From assembly GCA_026990615.1 (NCBI GenBank), contig JALXDB010000228.1, positions 1 to 20,051 of the forward strand: DNA of 20,051 nt, in the 5' to 3' direction. Source of the DNA: Spirochaetota bacterium (GTDB taxonomy: Bacteria > Spirochaetota > B62-G9). The position numbers were made by a program, and so were the translations under genes. Shown piece by piece: positions 8,347-15,125 of the stretch. The notes beneath the pieces were generated by a model. It did no database searches, had not been told where the DNA came from, and saw nothing but the letters and a program-made list of their open reading frames with translations. Positions within the stretch are counted from its first letter, which is position 1. The number at the start of each line of letters is the position of its first letter.

Positions 8347-8967
8347 ATGAAAGTACAGGCATTAAAATTGATTATGGTTCTGTTTTTAATTTCTGCAGAG
8401 ACAGTTTTGTTCTCCTGCTCGGCGATTAATGGCGTTAATAAAACAGTTCCGGAGAGAAAAGGAGTTATCAGTGCGGTTCGTAGTTGGAATGATGTCGAAA
8501 TTGAGTTGAGTTTTATCCCTGAAAATATTTTAAAGCAAAGATTTGGCGAAAAAAATAATCCATTTATTTCACCTATATCTTTTCTAAAATCAAATAGGTT
8601 AAGGGTTTTTGAGCTTAAGATTGCAAATAGGGGGAGTAGAGAAATCGTTCTTTATTTGAACAGGGTGGAGATACAGTTTGGGGGAGTTAATGCAAAACCC
8701 TATAACAGGTTTCAATTGGAAAATTTCTGGAAGCCGAGGCTGGAAAAACAGCCGGATTACGAGAAGTGGAATTTTAGTATATTGAGAAGAGTTGTGGAGC
8801 AAAATGTTATCGACAACAGTGTTAAAATAGGAAAAGGGAGGCATATAGATGGGTTAGTAGTGTTTAAAGGGCCTTTTCCGGACTATGGCAGGGCCGTTGT
8901 TTATATTCCCTTGTTTAGTGAGAGGAATGAATTAATAAAAATATTTGAGATGAAGTTTGAGTTTTGA
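8347..8967 (+). CDS. Small predicted lipoprotein of unknown function
   Basis: I do not recognise this protein. It has 206 residues from the ATG at 8347, chosen because AGGAGAGG lies eight bases upstream; a GTG at 8338 overlaps that site. The N-terminus is a lipoprotein signal: basic start, a hydrophobic stretch (LIMVLFLISA), then a lipobox LFSC with C24. Phe at -2 is slightly unusual. The next residue is Ser rather than Asp, which in the enterobacterial +2 rule would suggest outer-membrane sorting. The mature part alternates short hydrophobic strands with basic and polar turns (FELKIANRGSREIVLYLNRV, WNFSILRRVV), consistent with a beta-sandwich. No catalytic motif is visible. It is monocistronic and divergent from the symporter operon. 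Confidence 0.75.
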   Translation: MKVQALKLIMVLFLISAETVLFSCSAINGVNKTVPERKGVISAVRSWNDVEIELSFIPENILKQRFGEKNNPFISPISFLKSNRLRVFELKIANRGSREIVLYLNRVEIQFGGVNAKPYNRFQLENFWKPRLEKQPDYEKWNFSILRRVVEQNVIDNSVKIGKGRHIDGLVVFKGPFPDYGRAVVYIPLFSERNELIKIFEMKFEF

Positions 8968-9008
8968 AGAGATAGGAGTTGAGAGATATAGTAGAGAATT
9001 GGATCCCG

Positions 9009-9121
9009 TGTCATTTCGAGTGAAAGGAGAAATCTTAATGGTGAGTGGCGAAGTGAAAAATCTATAGTTAATGAAGGGAAAAACCAAAGATTTCTCGCCT
9101 TTAACAAGGCTCGAAATGACA
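9009..9121. repeat. Palindromic intergenic repeat, unit 1
   Basis: 113 bp bounded by a perfect 12-bp inverted repeat: TGTCATTTCGAG at 9009-9020 and CTCGAAATGACA at 9110-9121. Further in, GAGAAATCTT pairs with AAGATTTCTC. The right arm contains a small hairpin GCCTT-TAAC-AAGGC. The centre has an additional degenerate arm (GCGAAGTGAAAAATCT), as if two arms were merged. Confidence 0.85.
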
Positions 9122-9169
9122 TTTGACGGGGTTTTTAATATTAAGAGTTAAAATTAGTATGTGGCAATA

Positions 9170-9273
9170 TGTCATTTCGAACGAAGTGAGAAATCTTAAA
9201 GGAGTATGAAACCCTCGGGTTTGTAATAGAAATAGACTAAAGATTTCTCGCCTTTAACAAGGCTCGAAATGAC
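9170..9273. repeat. Palindromic intergenic repeat, unit 2
   Basis: 104 bp. The left arm starts TGTCATTTCGAACGAAGTGA and continues GAAATCTTAA. The right arm from AAAGATTTCTCGCC to ATGACA is essentially identical to unit 1. The similarity to unit 1 continues about 20 bp beyond the right end (CGGGGTTTTTA versus CGGGTTTTGA). Confidence 0.85.
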
Positions 9274-9320
9274 ATATGATCGGGTTTTGATGTTTGGTAT
9301 ACTTTAAAACAAACCTACCG

Positions 9321-9423
9321 CCCTGTGTCATTCCGAACGAAACAACGTAAAGTAAGGAATCTTTAATGGAAGTTTCTCAGGATGAAAATTTCTCGCCTTT
9401 AGCAGGGCTCGAAATGACAGGGA
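9321..9423. repeat. Palindromic intergenic repeat, unit 3 (diverged)
   Basis: About 103 bp. The left arm is CCCTGTGTCATTCCGAACGA and the right arm ends GCTCGAAATGACAGGG. The outer CCCTG/CAGGG extends the stem. The small internal hairpin is GCCTT-TAGC-AGGGC, in which the T-A pair of units 1 and 2 is replaced by T-G, so pairing is kept. The left arm has a short insertion (ACAACGTAAAGT). Confidence 0.75.
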
Positions 9424-9503
9424 GCCTTATCCCAATTTACATATTCATTCCCGACAAATGACCGGATAATATGTCCTGTGAGCCAAGTAATCTTTAGATT
9501 TAT

Positions 9504-9536
9504 AAAAAAACCCCCTCTTTAAGAGGGGGTTTTTTT
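9504..9536. terminator. Strong bidirectional rho-independent terminator
   Basis: Perfect hairpin CCCCCTCTTTAAGAGGGGG at 9511-9529 flanked by seven A on the left and seven T on the right, so it works in both directions. It lies 21 bases beyond the stop of the outer-membrane protein gene (minus strand) and could also stop plus-strand transcripts from the lipoprotein gene. Confidence 0.95.
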
Positions 9537-9557
9537 ATAGTTTAACTGACTTTCAGT

Positions 9558-10529
9558 TTAGAACTCTATATAAACGTCTGTGTAGAGTCCGCCATTGTTG
9601 TCCTGAAGTACTGTTGGAGCTTTGTATTTTGCACCTGTAGATGTTACATCATAGCCAACTCTGATCTTTGCAGCGCCAACCTTGTAGTATGCTGAAAAAT
9701 CTGCACACTGGAATGTATCGTCACCGCTTGCCATTGAGAGTTTTACACCAACATCGATTCCGTAATTGTCGGCGAGTGCGAGGTTTGCATCAAGGCCGAT
9801 TGGACCGAGTGTATCGGTGTCGTTTCCTGCAAGGGAAACACCAACAGTTGCCATTGATACACCAGCTTTAACACCAACACCATATCCCCAGCCAGATGCT
9901 ACTGTGTCATAGTAGAAACCAACTGCCAGTGTTGCAGGGCCAACACCGTATTTTCCATCAACACCGAAAGTGCCTTTGAAATCATCGTTGTTTACTATAT
10001 CATAGTAAAGCTCCACTGATGCACCGGAGAGATCTGGCAGATAGAAGTCTACCAAAAGATCCTGTCCGCCGGTTCCTTCGGCAACGCTGAATGCAATGTC
10101 GAGGTTTGCTGAACCAAAGCCAAAGCCGAGCTGGAATCCACCATCAAGGGTTGTTCCGCCGGCTGCAACATCTTCAATTCCCCAGCCTGTTACATCGGCA
10201 TATTCCTGGGTGCCTGAGCTGAAGTAGCCGCTTGTTAATGAAAGACCTACCGGAAGACCAAAAGCCTTGCCAAGGTCGGTTGAGATGTATGCCTTCCCGA
10301 CTGTCCAGTTGCCACCGGCTGACCCACTAAACTTTAATGTTACGCTGTTGTAGTCATCAACGCTCTTCGAAAATGTGGTGTAAAGATTGCCATAGGATTC
10401 AGCATCTTTTGCAGGATCAAAAGCTGTAGCGAATCCGAACTCAAGCTCACCGCTCCAATCTGCAAATACTGGTACTGCAAATGCTCCCAACAACATAATT
10501 GCTGAAATTACTACCAATAATTTTCTCAT
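9558..10529 (-). CDS. Beta-barrel outer-membrane protein (porin-like)
   Basis: I do not recognise a named family. The 323-residue precursor has a clear Sec signal peptide (basic MRK, hydrophobic core, AVPVFA cleavage site before DWS at about residue 24). The mature part is rich in Gly, Asp, Tyr and alternating short hydrophobic strands, and ends VYIEF. A C-terminal Phe is the recognition signal for the BAM complex. About 300 mature residues would suit a barrel of roughly 14-16 strands. A single Cys (in FQCADFS) occurs late. The gene is monocistronic, with its own promoter, a long structured leader and a strong terminator, a pattern typical of abundant envelope proteins. AGGAGG lies 11 bases before the ATG. 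Function is probably a general or specific pore, but transport was inferred only from architecture. Confidence 0.85.
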   Translation of the reverse strand: MRKLLVVISAIMLLGAFAVPVFADWSGELEFGFATAFDPAKDAESYGNLYTTFSKSVDDYNSVTLKFSGSAGGNWTVGKAYISTDLGKAFGLPVGLSLTSGYFSSGTQEYADVTGWGIEDVAAGGTTLDGGFQLGFGFGSANLDIAFSVAEGTGGQDLLVDFYLPDLSGASVELYYDIVNNDDFKGTFGVDGKYGVGPATLAVGFYYDTVASGWGYGVGVKAGVSMATVGVSLAGNDTDTLGPIGLDANLALADNYGIDVGVKLSMASGDDTFQCADFSAYYKVGAAKIRVGYDVTSTGAKYKAPTVLQDNNGGLYTDVYIEF

Positions 10530-10534
10530 TTTTC

Positions 10535-10660
10535 CTACTTCCTCCTGAAAAAAGTTTTTATAAGCAGGGTCAACGACCCTTCTTCTCTTTTAACCTGAAT
10601 CACAGATAATTCATGGTTATACCCTCTGGCTTGCCAGGCCGACCACAGGATTCTTGGCAT
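10535..10660 (-). CDS. Candidate 41-codon leader ORF upstream of the outer-membrane protein gene
   Basis: A small ORF begins MPRILWSAWQARGYN and ends KTFFRRK, with TAG only five bases before the outer-membrane protein ATG. Its ribosome binding site is far better than that of most genes here: AAGGAGGTG (10671-10663, minus strand) matches the anti-Shine-Dalgarno over nine bases, two bases before the ATG. Its last codons (AGG AGG AAG) form the ribosome binding site of the outer-membrane protein gene, so translation here would directly affect that site. No signal peptide or known domain is visible. It could be a regulatory leader peptide, a small basic protein, or an accident of a purine-rich structured RNA. 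Confidence 0.45.
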   Translation of the reverse strand: MPRILWSAWQARGYNHELSVIQVKREEGSLTLLIKTFFRRK

Positions 10661-10707
10661 CCCACCTCCTTCTTCTGTGGTGTTATAGGAGGGTACCTCT
10701 AACTTCC
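10541..10707 (-). ncRNA. Structured 5' leader of the outer-membrane protein mRNA
   Basis: The leader of about 180 bases can fold into a three-way junction. The closing stem pairs TACCCTC (10695-10689) with GAGGGTA (10626-10620). Arm one is CCACAG/CTGTGG (10680-10675 with 10648-10643). Arm two is CTGGC-AA-GCCAG (10637-10626), which competes for one base with the closing stem. A further hairpin AGGGTC-GTT-GACCCT sits near 10583-10569, about 25 bases before the AGGAGG. I could not match it to a riboswitch class I know (c-di-GMP, cobalamin, SAM, TPP, fluoride and glycine were considered). Confidence 0.5.
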
Positions 10708-10713
10708 CCCCGT

Positions 10714-10719
10714 ATTATA
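10714..10719 (-). promoter_or_regulatory. -10 element of the outer-membrane protein promoter
   Basis: Consensus TATAAT read on the minus strand, followed by a G-rich start region (ACGGGGGGAAG). The -35 region is poor (closest is TATAAG with an 18-base spacer), so an activator may be needed. Confidence 0.55.
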
Positions 10720-11164
10720 TATGAATTAAATAAATCGCTTATAATAGATAAGAACCCGCAGCAATCTTTTTTATAAGTCCCCACAGCAATTGTCTACACT
10801 TGGATAATTGTAATCAAAATGTTTATACATAATTTAAATTGACATACCAGATTTTATGGAAAAGAACATTATTTAGTCTACATTATCTCAATGCTAACGA
10901 TTTTGCAACATAAAAATACAAAAAAATATATAGTTTTTAAATAAAAAAATTTGCAATTTACCTTTTATTTTAAGATTATTTATGCATCTGAAACTCTTTG
11001 TATTATCGGCATTCCCCCGCTAATTCTTTATTATATAATAATATACAAATGGTTAAAAACTATTCTGACTTTTTAAATAATATCAATAATGATATTAGTT
11101 GTCAAGTAAATTATTGAAATTAAATATTTTAGTGAGTCTTACTATTTTTTATATCTCGCTATTT
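10720..11164. other. AT-rich spacer between hybrid kinase and outer-membrane protein genes
   Basis: About 445 bases, strongly A+T, without a credible ORF. It contains a well-formed minus-strand promoter (11077-11105). I see no clear terminator for the hybrid kinase transcript. Confidence 0.6.
11077..11105 (-). promoter_or_regulatory. Sigma70-type promoter in the spacer
   Basis: Minus strand: TTGACA (11105-11100), 17-base spacer, TATTAT (11082-11077). It points toward the outer-membrane protein gene, whose start is about 540 bases away, or drives an unrecognised small RNA. AT-rich DNA produces such matches by chance, but both hexamers and the spacing are good. Confidence 0.45.
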
Positions 11165-13366
11165 TTAACCTGTTGAGGAGGGAATATTTGTAATTGTTTT
11201 TTCCACTGCCTCCAGGAGTTTCTCAACCTCTATGGGCTTTTTTACTATAGCTGCAACCGTGTTATCTGAATTCAGTCTTTCGATGCTCTCTTCCTGGGAG
11301 CCTGTCATGAGTATTATAGGCACATTTATATGCTCTTTTATCCTTTTTATCAGTTCTTTGCCTTCAATATCAGGAAGGTAGTAATCTGTCATTATTAGAT
11401 CATAATTTTTATGATTTTTTATCAGATCGAGTGCATGCTTTCCTCTCTCAACAGAGTATACTGTGTAACCGTATTTCTTAAGGATTTTGGCCGTAATTAA
11501 TCTCATATCTTCATCATCATCTATATACAGGATGCATGGAGTGTTTTCACCCACATTGAATTCGGGTTCATTCTTTTCGGATGTGAATGAAGGAGGCTTA
11601 ATCCCCTCAGATTTTAAAACAATTCTAACCGGAATAGAAATTGTAAAGGTTGTTCCTTTTCCCTTTTCGGTTTTTACGGCAATTCCACCGTTAAGTTGCT
11701 CGATTATTGCATATACAAAGCTGAGTCCGAGCCCTCTTTTGAATGATTCTTTCTGTTTTTTTGTACTCACGTAAGGTTCAAATATGGATTTTAGTAGTTT
11801 TTTTGGAATTCCTGGGCCATTATCAACAACTTCCAAAATAAGAAAATCCTGATTCTTGGTCTTTTTTGGTGTTAAGATTGCGTTTCTAAAATCGAAGTTT
11901 GTTGAGGTGTAGGCATGCACTGTAATTGTTCCCTCCCCCGGCTCTATTGCCTCCTTTGCATTGGTGATCAAATTTACCAGTACCTGCATAATTGCAGTTT
12001 CATTGGTAATAAAAATGTAGTTGTCGGGAATCTCACTTTTAATCTCCAGCTTGATAGATTGAGGAATTGTATGATGCAGAAGTTTGATTATTTTGGTGAA
12101 AATAGAAGAAATGGAAAGCTCCGTACTCTCTTTTTCTATCTTTCCTGAAATTCTGTATAGGAGTTCAACCAGTTCTTTCTGTCTGTCGATTACAACCTTT
12201 ATTTTCTCAATAAGAGATTTTGTATCTACCGATTCCAGCATTGCATAATAGAGATTTTGTTCAAGAATTGAAATCAGATTGTTAAAATCGTGGGCGAAAC
12301 CGTTTGCAAGCCTTCCGATGATCTCCATTTTTCTTGACTGCAGAAGCCTTTCTTCGAGAGCCTTCTGCTTTGTAAGATCAATAAGGGTTATAAGGTATGT
12401 ATTGTCCCTTATAATTAAGGTTTTTGTTACATAAACTCTAACAGGAGTATCAACTCCGTTCTTCTTTTTCATAACTATTTCAAAGTTCAAATATCTTTTT
12501 TTTTCGATGGCTCTTTTAAAGGAGTCGAGGAAATTTCTGTTTTTATCTATTATCTCAGAAATATTTCGACCTATTAAATCTTTTTTCCTGTATCCAAGCA
12601 GGTTTACAAGGGTTTTGTTGATAAATATTATTGTACCTCTCTCATCGGCAATAGAAATACCGGTGTTTATGTTGTTCAGAATTGTTTTAAATTGGTTTAC
12701 AACCCTGGTTTCTGCATTCACAGCCCTTCTATAGGTTATGATTTTATCAACTACGAACTTCTTTATCAGGTAGTTGGTGTAGCATAGAGCACCTCCGAAT
12801 ATGAGCAGGTAGATAGTTTTTAAGACCTGCTGTTGATAAATAAATCCATTGGTTGCTGCAAATATAAACTCCGGATATGCCTTAAAAGAAGAAATCCAGA
12901 GAATAAACTGTAGGTTAAAGACTACAGCCGAGGAAAGAAGGGATATAAGTGTGAACTTCATGTCCATTCTGGATGAGGCCAGTGCAACAACGAGGCTGTA
13001 AAGGTACAGGGACATTGTTGTTACCTGGAACAGTGTGGAAAAAAGATGAGACCAGACGTATATACCAAGTGATAGAATTAACATATCGTTTGCAAGAGAA
13101 ATATATTTTATATATCCCCGGTATTTTCCCCATTTTAATATAAATGTAAGTATGAGGTTATAAATCACAGTTGCTGAGATAATTCCTATAAAGTAGGGAT
13201 TTTTAACTATGTTTATATGATTTGTTCTGTAATAAAATGGAGCAACAAAGAAAAGCTGAAGAAATAGAACGAACCATCTGATGTAGTACGTTATCCTTTC
13301 ACCCCTTATTTCGAGGTACTGAAGCTGTTTTTTTACTTCGTTATCAAGAGATTTTCTGGGTTTCAA
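11165..13366 (-). CDS. Membrane-bound hybrid histidine kinase (6 TM, PAS, HisKA, HATPase, REC)
   Basis: Sensor kinase of 733 residues. Six membrane spans fill residues about 25-205 with little periplasmic loop, so the signal is probably sensed in or near the membrane. A PAS domain (about 226-338) follows. The phosphoacceptor His is H359 in FAHDFNN, and the ATPase shows an N box (NLITNAKEAI), G1 (DNGPGIP), F box and G2 (GLGLSFVYAI). The C-terminal receiver (about 628-733) has the IDDDED acidic pocket, phosphoacceptor D661 (MTDYYLPD) and the conserved VKKP lysine. The start is TTG at 13366: GAGGGA lies eight bases upstream, and the next in-frame Met is near residue 95, inside the membrane region. 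No DNA-binding regulator is adjacent, so its output is unknown. Transfer to the GGDEF response regulator in this window is possible but only a guess. Confidence 0.93.
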   Translation of the reverse strand: MKPRKSLDNEVKKQLQYLEIRGERITYYIRWFVLFLQLFFVAPFYYRTNHINIVKNPYFIGIISATVIYNLILTFILKWGKYRGYIKYISLANDMLILSLGIYVWSHLFSTLFQVTTMSLYLYSLVVALASSRMDMKFTLISLLSSAVVFNLQFILWISSFKAYPEFIFAATNGFIYQQQVLKTIYLLIFGGALCYTNYLIKKFVVDKIITYRRAVNAETRVVNQFKTILNNINTGISIADERGTIIFINKTLVNLLGYRKKDLIGRNISEIIDKNRNFLDSFKRAIEKKRYLNFEIVMKKKNGVDTPVRVYVTKTLIIRDNTYLITLIDLTKQKALEERLLQSRKMEIIGRLANGFAHDFNNLISILEQNLYYAMLESVDTKSLIEKIKVVIDRQKELVELLYRISGKIEKESTELSISSIFTKIIKLLHHTIPQSIKLEIKSEIPDNYIFITNETAIMQVLVNLITNAKEAIEPGEGTITVHAYTSTNFDFRNAILTPKKTKNQDFLILEVVDNGPGIPKKLLKSIFEPYVSTKKQKESFKRGLGLSFVYAIIEQLNGGIAVKTEKGKGTTFTISIPVRIVLKSEGIKPPSFTSEKNEPEFNVGENTPCILYIDDDEDMRLITAKILKKYGYTVYSVERGKHALDLIKNHKNYDLIMTDYYLPDIEGKELIKRIKEHINVPIILMTGSQEESIERLNSDNTVAAIVKKPIEVEKLLEAVEKTITNIPSSTG

Positions 13367-13476
13367 GGTCCATTTCCCTCTTTTTTAAGTTGTTAAATTA
13401 ATCTTTGTTCATCTTATATAGGGTAAATTTGCCTCATTTTTCTGTTTTTTAAATTTCGACCTGAATACTTTAAAAT

Positions 13477-13485
13477 ATTATACCA
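13477..13485 (-). promoter_or_regulatory. Extended -10 promoter for the hybrid kinase
   Basis: Minus strand TGGTATAAT: consensus -10 with the TGn extension, about 105 bases before the TTG start. The -35 is weak (TTCTAA), as is common with an extended -10. Confidence 0.5.
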
Positions 13486-13589
13486 TAAAAGGCTGGTATT
13501 TAGAAGTATTATACAAACTGTACAAATAAGGGTGATATATTTAAACTTTATAATATTTTGCTAGAATTCTTTAAATAGTGCTAATAAGC

Positions 13590-13614
13590 GAGATTGCTAC
13601 TAGGCTTCAATCTC
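13590..13614. repeat. Short inverted repeat
   Basis: GAGATTG at 13590-13596 and CAATCTC at 13608-13614 with an 11-base loop, next to CCCGGGG, which is GC-rich for this region. There is no T-run after it on either strand, so it is not a normal terminator. Confidence 0.4.
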
Positions 13615-13770
13615 CCGGGGTTAATATTTTTTACCTAAAAAGTAGTTTTATATCTTTATCAAAACTATTGTATACCAACCGGACTGTGCCATTTTCTTAA
13701 ATATTTTTACAGGAATATATCTACATTACCTTGTCCAGATCCAATAGATCTTTTTCTTATTTTTAATGGA

Positions 13771-13799
13771 TTGACAAACCCCTATTTGATCCCTATATA
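13771..13799 (+). promoter_or_regulatory. Sigma70-type promoter match pointing antisense to gspC
   Basis: TTGACA at 13771-13776, 17-base spacer, TATATA at 13794-13799. A transcript starting near 13806 would run antisense into the 3' end of gspC within 100 bases. No plus-strand gene follows. Confidence 0.35.
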
Positions 13800-13870
13800 T
13801 ACAAAATTTCTCATAACTCTAGTTAAACCATATAAGCAGTGATAAGCGTTAGGTTCTTATTTTAAGGAAT

Positions 13871-13890
13871 TTTAAAGTTGCCGCTTTAAA
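13871..13890 (-). terminator. Weak terminator-like palindrome after gspC
   Basis: Minus strand TTTAAAG-CGGCAA-CTTTAAA begins 12 bases after the gspC stop and is followed by ATTCCTTAAAAT. The seven-base stem is mostly A-T and the U tract is poor, so termination would be weak. Confidence 0.3.
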
Positions 13891-13901
13891 TATCTGTTGT
13901 A

Positions 13902-14786
13902 TTACTCTCTTATCTCAAAGGTGTAGGTGTATATTTGATGATTTCTTTCGAGGTCAACTGATATTAAACTGTCATCCTTTATATTTTCCCACAGTTTGTA
14001 AAGCTGGTCTATCTGGTTTAATTCATGCCCGTTTACCCTTTTTATTATATCCCCGCTTCTTCCACCGAGTTCATAGACAATGTTATTTTTCGGGACTCTT
14101 ATAAGTCTGATTCCCTCCATTTTTCCGTTTTTCATATATGGACTGATTGCTATTTGAGTTAGAATCTGGTTTACCCTTTTAAAAACTTTATTTTCCACAT
14201 CACTCCTGCTAAGCACCTTTCTTATTTTTTTTGATGATGCGTAGTTCTGAGGACCCGATTCTCCTGTTTTAAGAGTGAAATTTGAAGGTCTGGCTGCCTT
14301 TTGAACAACCCTGTAATACATTGGCAATACCACCGTTTGCCCCATATAGTTCAGGTAAACCCTGTCCTTTGCTATCTTTGTTATTACAGCACTGTCGAGA
14401 TTGTCATTCACATGGTATGGTCTGCTTTCTTTTTCGCCTCTTTTTCTAATAAGAGCGATCGATCTTTTGGTTCCGAGGTATATTATACCGGTAAGTTGAT
14501 ACTTATGGAGCAGGGGTGAATCCTGTATTTCTGACTTTTCTTGCCCGGCCTCAGGTGTTTCCTGTGATTTCTCAAAAAGCGGGGTGAGTGAAATGTAAGA
14601 CGTAAATTTTTTATCTTTTAAGCTTTCTTTTATTCTGTTTTTGTAGCTGCTGATTTCTGTGGTTGGTGATGATCCTGTACTGCTGAACTCCAGTTTTTCT
14701 TTGATTAAAGTATCTGTAAATTTTGCCCCTTCAAATAATATTAACAACCATAACATTGAATATATGAGATAGATAAGGCCGTTCAT
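13902..14786 (-). CDS. gspC: Type II secretion protein GspC
   Basis: Bitopic inner-membrane protein that links the GspF/L/M platform to the secretin GspD. It has 294 residues, within the family range. There is one N-terminal membrane span (about 4-20), a low-complexity polar linker (about 30-92), the homology region (HR) domain that contacts GspD (about 96-155, with LTGIIYLGTKRSIALI and a strand-rich continuation), and a C-terminal PDZ-like domain (about 205-290: GKMEGIRLIRVPKNNIVYEL, GGRSGDIIKRVNGHEL). The lack of a long coiled coil and the EGIRL...GDIIKRVNG pattern favour GspC over a protease PDZ domain. It is on the strand opposite gspDEF and 339 bases after the prepilin peptidase. No strong ribosome binding site precedes the ATG. 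A minus-strand TATAAT occurs near 14820. Confidence 0.85.
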   Translation of the reverse strand: MNGLIYLIYSMLWLLILFEGAKFTDTLIKEKLEFSSTGSSPTTEISSYKNRIKESLKDKKFTSYISLTPLFEKSQETPEAGQEKSEIQDSPLLHKYQLTGIIYLGTKRSIALIRKRGEKESRPYHVNDNLDSAVITKIAKDRVYLNYMGQTVVLPMYYRVVQKAARPSNFTLKTGESGPQNYASSKKIRKVLSRSDVENKVFKRVNQILTQIAISPYMKNGKMEGIRLIRVPKNNIVYELGGRSGDIIKRVNGHELNQIDQLYKLWENIKDDSLISVDLERNHQIYTYTFEIRE

Positions 14787-15125
14787 CTGTTTTTAATCTA
14801 AATATTGTATTTTTTATCAATTATAAATTAATACAACTATTGAGGTAAGTATATTTTTCTTTGAAACTGTGTGTATCAAACCACATAATGTTTTTTGCTA
14901 AAGTGGATATTTTTCATGAAAATATTAAAAAAAAATGGAATAGCCTGTGCCAATATTTAATTGGCCTACTAAAAACTGATTTATTCTCCGGTATACATAG
15001 CTATAAATCATTGAATAATAATAAATTAAACTGTATTGCTATATTTTGCTTTTGTTATTCTGTTATCAAAAAGGTCTTCGATGCTGTGGTAATTGCCATT
15101 TAATAAATGAAGTTTATCTATAAAA
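14787..15125. other. 339-base intergenic region between prepilin peptidase and gspC
   Basis: AT-rich; no terminator or RNA gene recognised. A minus-strand TATAAT about 35 bases upstream of gspC with a poor -35 (TTACCT) may be a gspC promoter. A plus-strand frame from 14861 to 15103 is judged spurious. Confidence 0.5.

Larger units (their letters stand above)
8968..9557. other. 590-base non-coding region with repeats and a terminator
   Basis: Lies between the lipoprotein gene and the convergent outer-membrane protein gene. It holds three palindromic repeat units (9009-9121, 9170-9273, 9321-9423) and one strong terminator (9504-9536). I see no credible gene; open frames here come from the repeats. 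Confidence 0.8.
13367..13901. other. 535-base AT-rich intergenic region
   Basis: Upstream of the hybrid kinase and downstream of gspC (both minus strand). It holds an extended -10 promoter for the kinase (13477-13485), a good promoter match on the opposite strand (13771-13799), an inverted repeat at 13590-13614 and an AT palindrome at 13871-13890. No credible ORF on either strand. Confidence 0.6.

Noticed and set aside
8901..9122. Minus-strand ORF of 73 codons over the first repeat unit
   Set aside because: It is formed by the palindromic repeat and the antisense of the lipoprotein gene end; no start signals.
9009..9423. Possible CRISPR array
   Set aside because: Only three units, about 100 bp each, palindromic and diverged, with unequal spacing and no cas genes; does not fit direct repeats with unique spacers.
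10560..10590. Rho-independent terminator before the OMP
   Set aside because: The AGGGTC/GACCCT hairpin is followed by a U-run only after about 14 bases, too far for a normal terminator, and it lies inside the leader of the gene.
10541..10720. Known riboswitch (c-di-GMP-I, cobalamin, fluoride, SAM)
   Set aside because: Some short words are reminiscent, but the conserved cores of these classes (for example the B12 box or the GEMM core) are not found in the right order.
13364..13373. ATG at 13373 as start of the hybrid kinase
   Set aside because: It is out of frame with the kinase; the in-frame TTG at 13366 has GAGGGA at suitable distance.
14861..14960. Toxin-antitoxin, phage or defence genes anywhere in the window
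   Set aside because: All sizeable genes were assigned to secretion, cell-wall, purine, signalling or envelope families; no nuclease, integrase or defence domain was seen.
14861..15103. Plus-strand ORF of 80 codons between prepilin peptidase and gspC
   Set aside because: It begins with TTG, has no ribosome binding site or nearby plus-strand promoter, and its composition simply reflects AT-rich spacer sequence.
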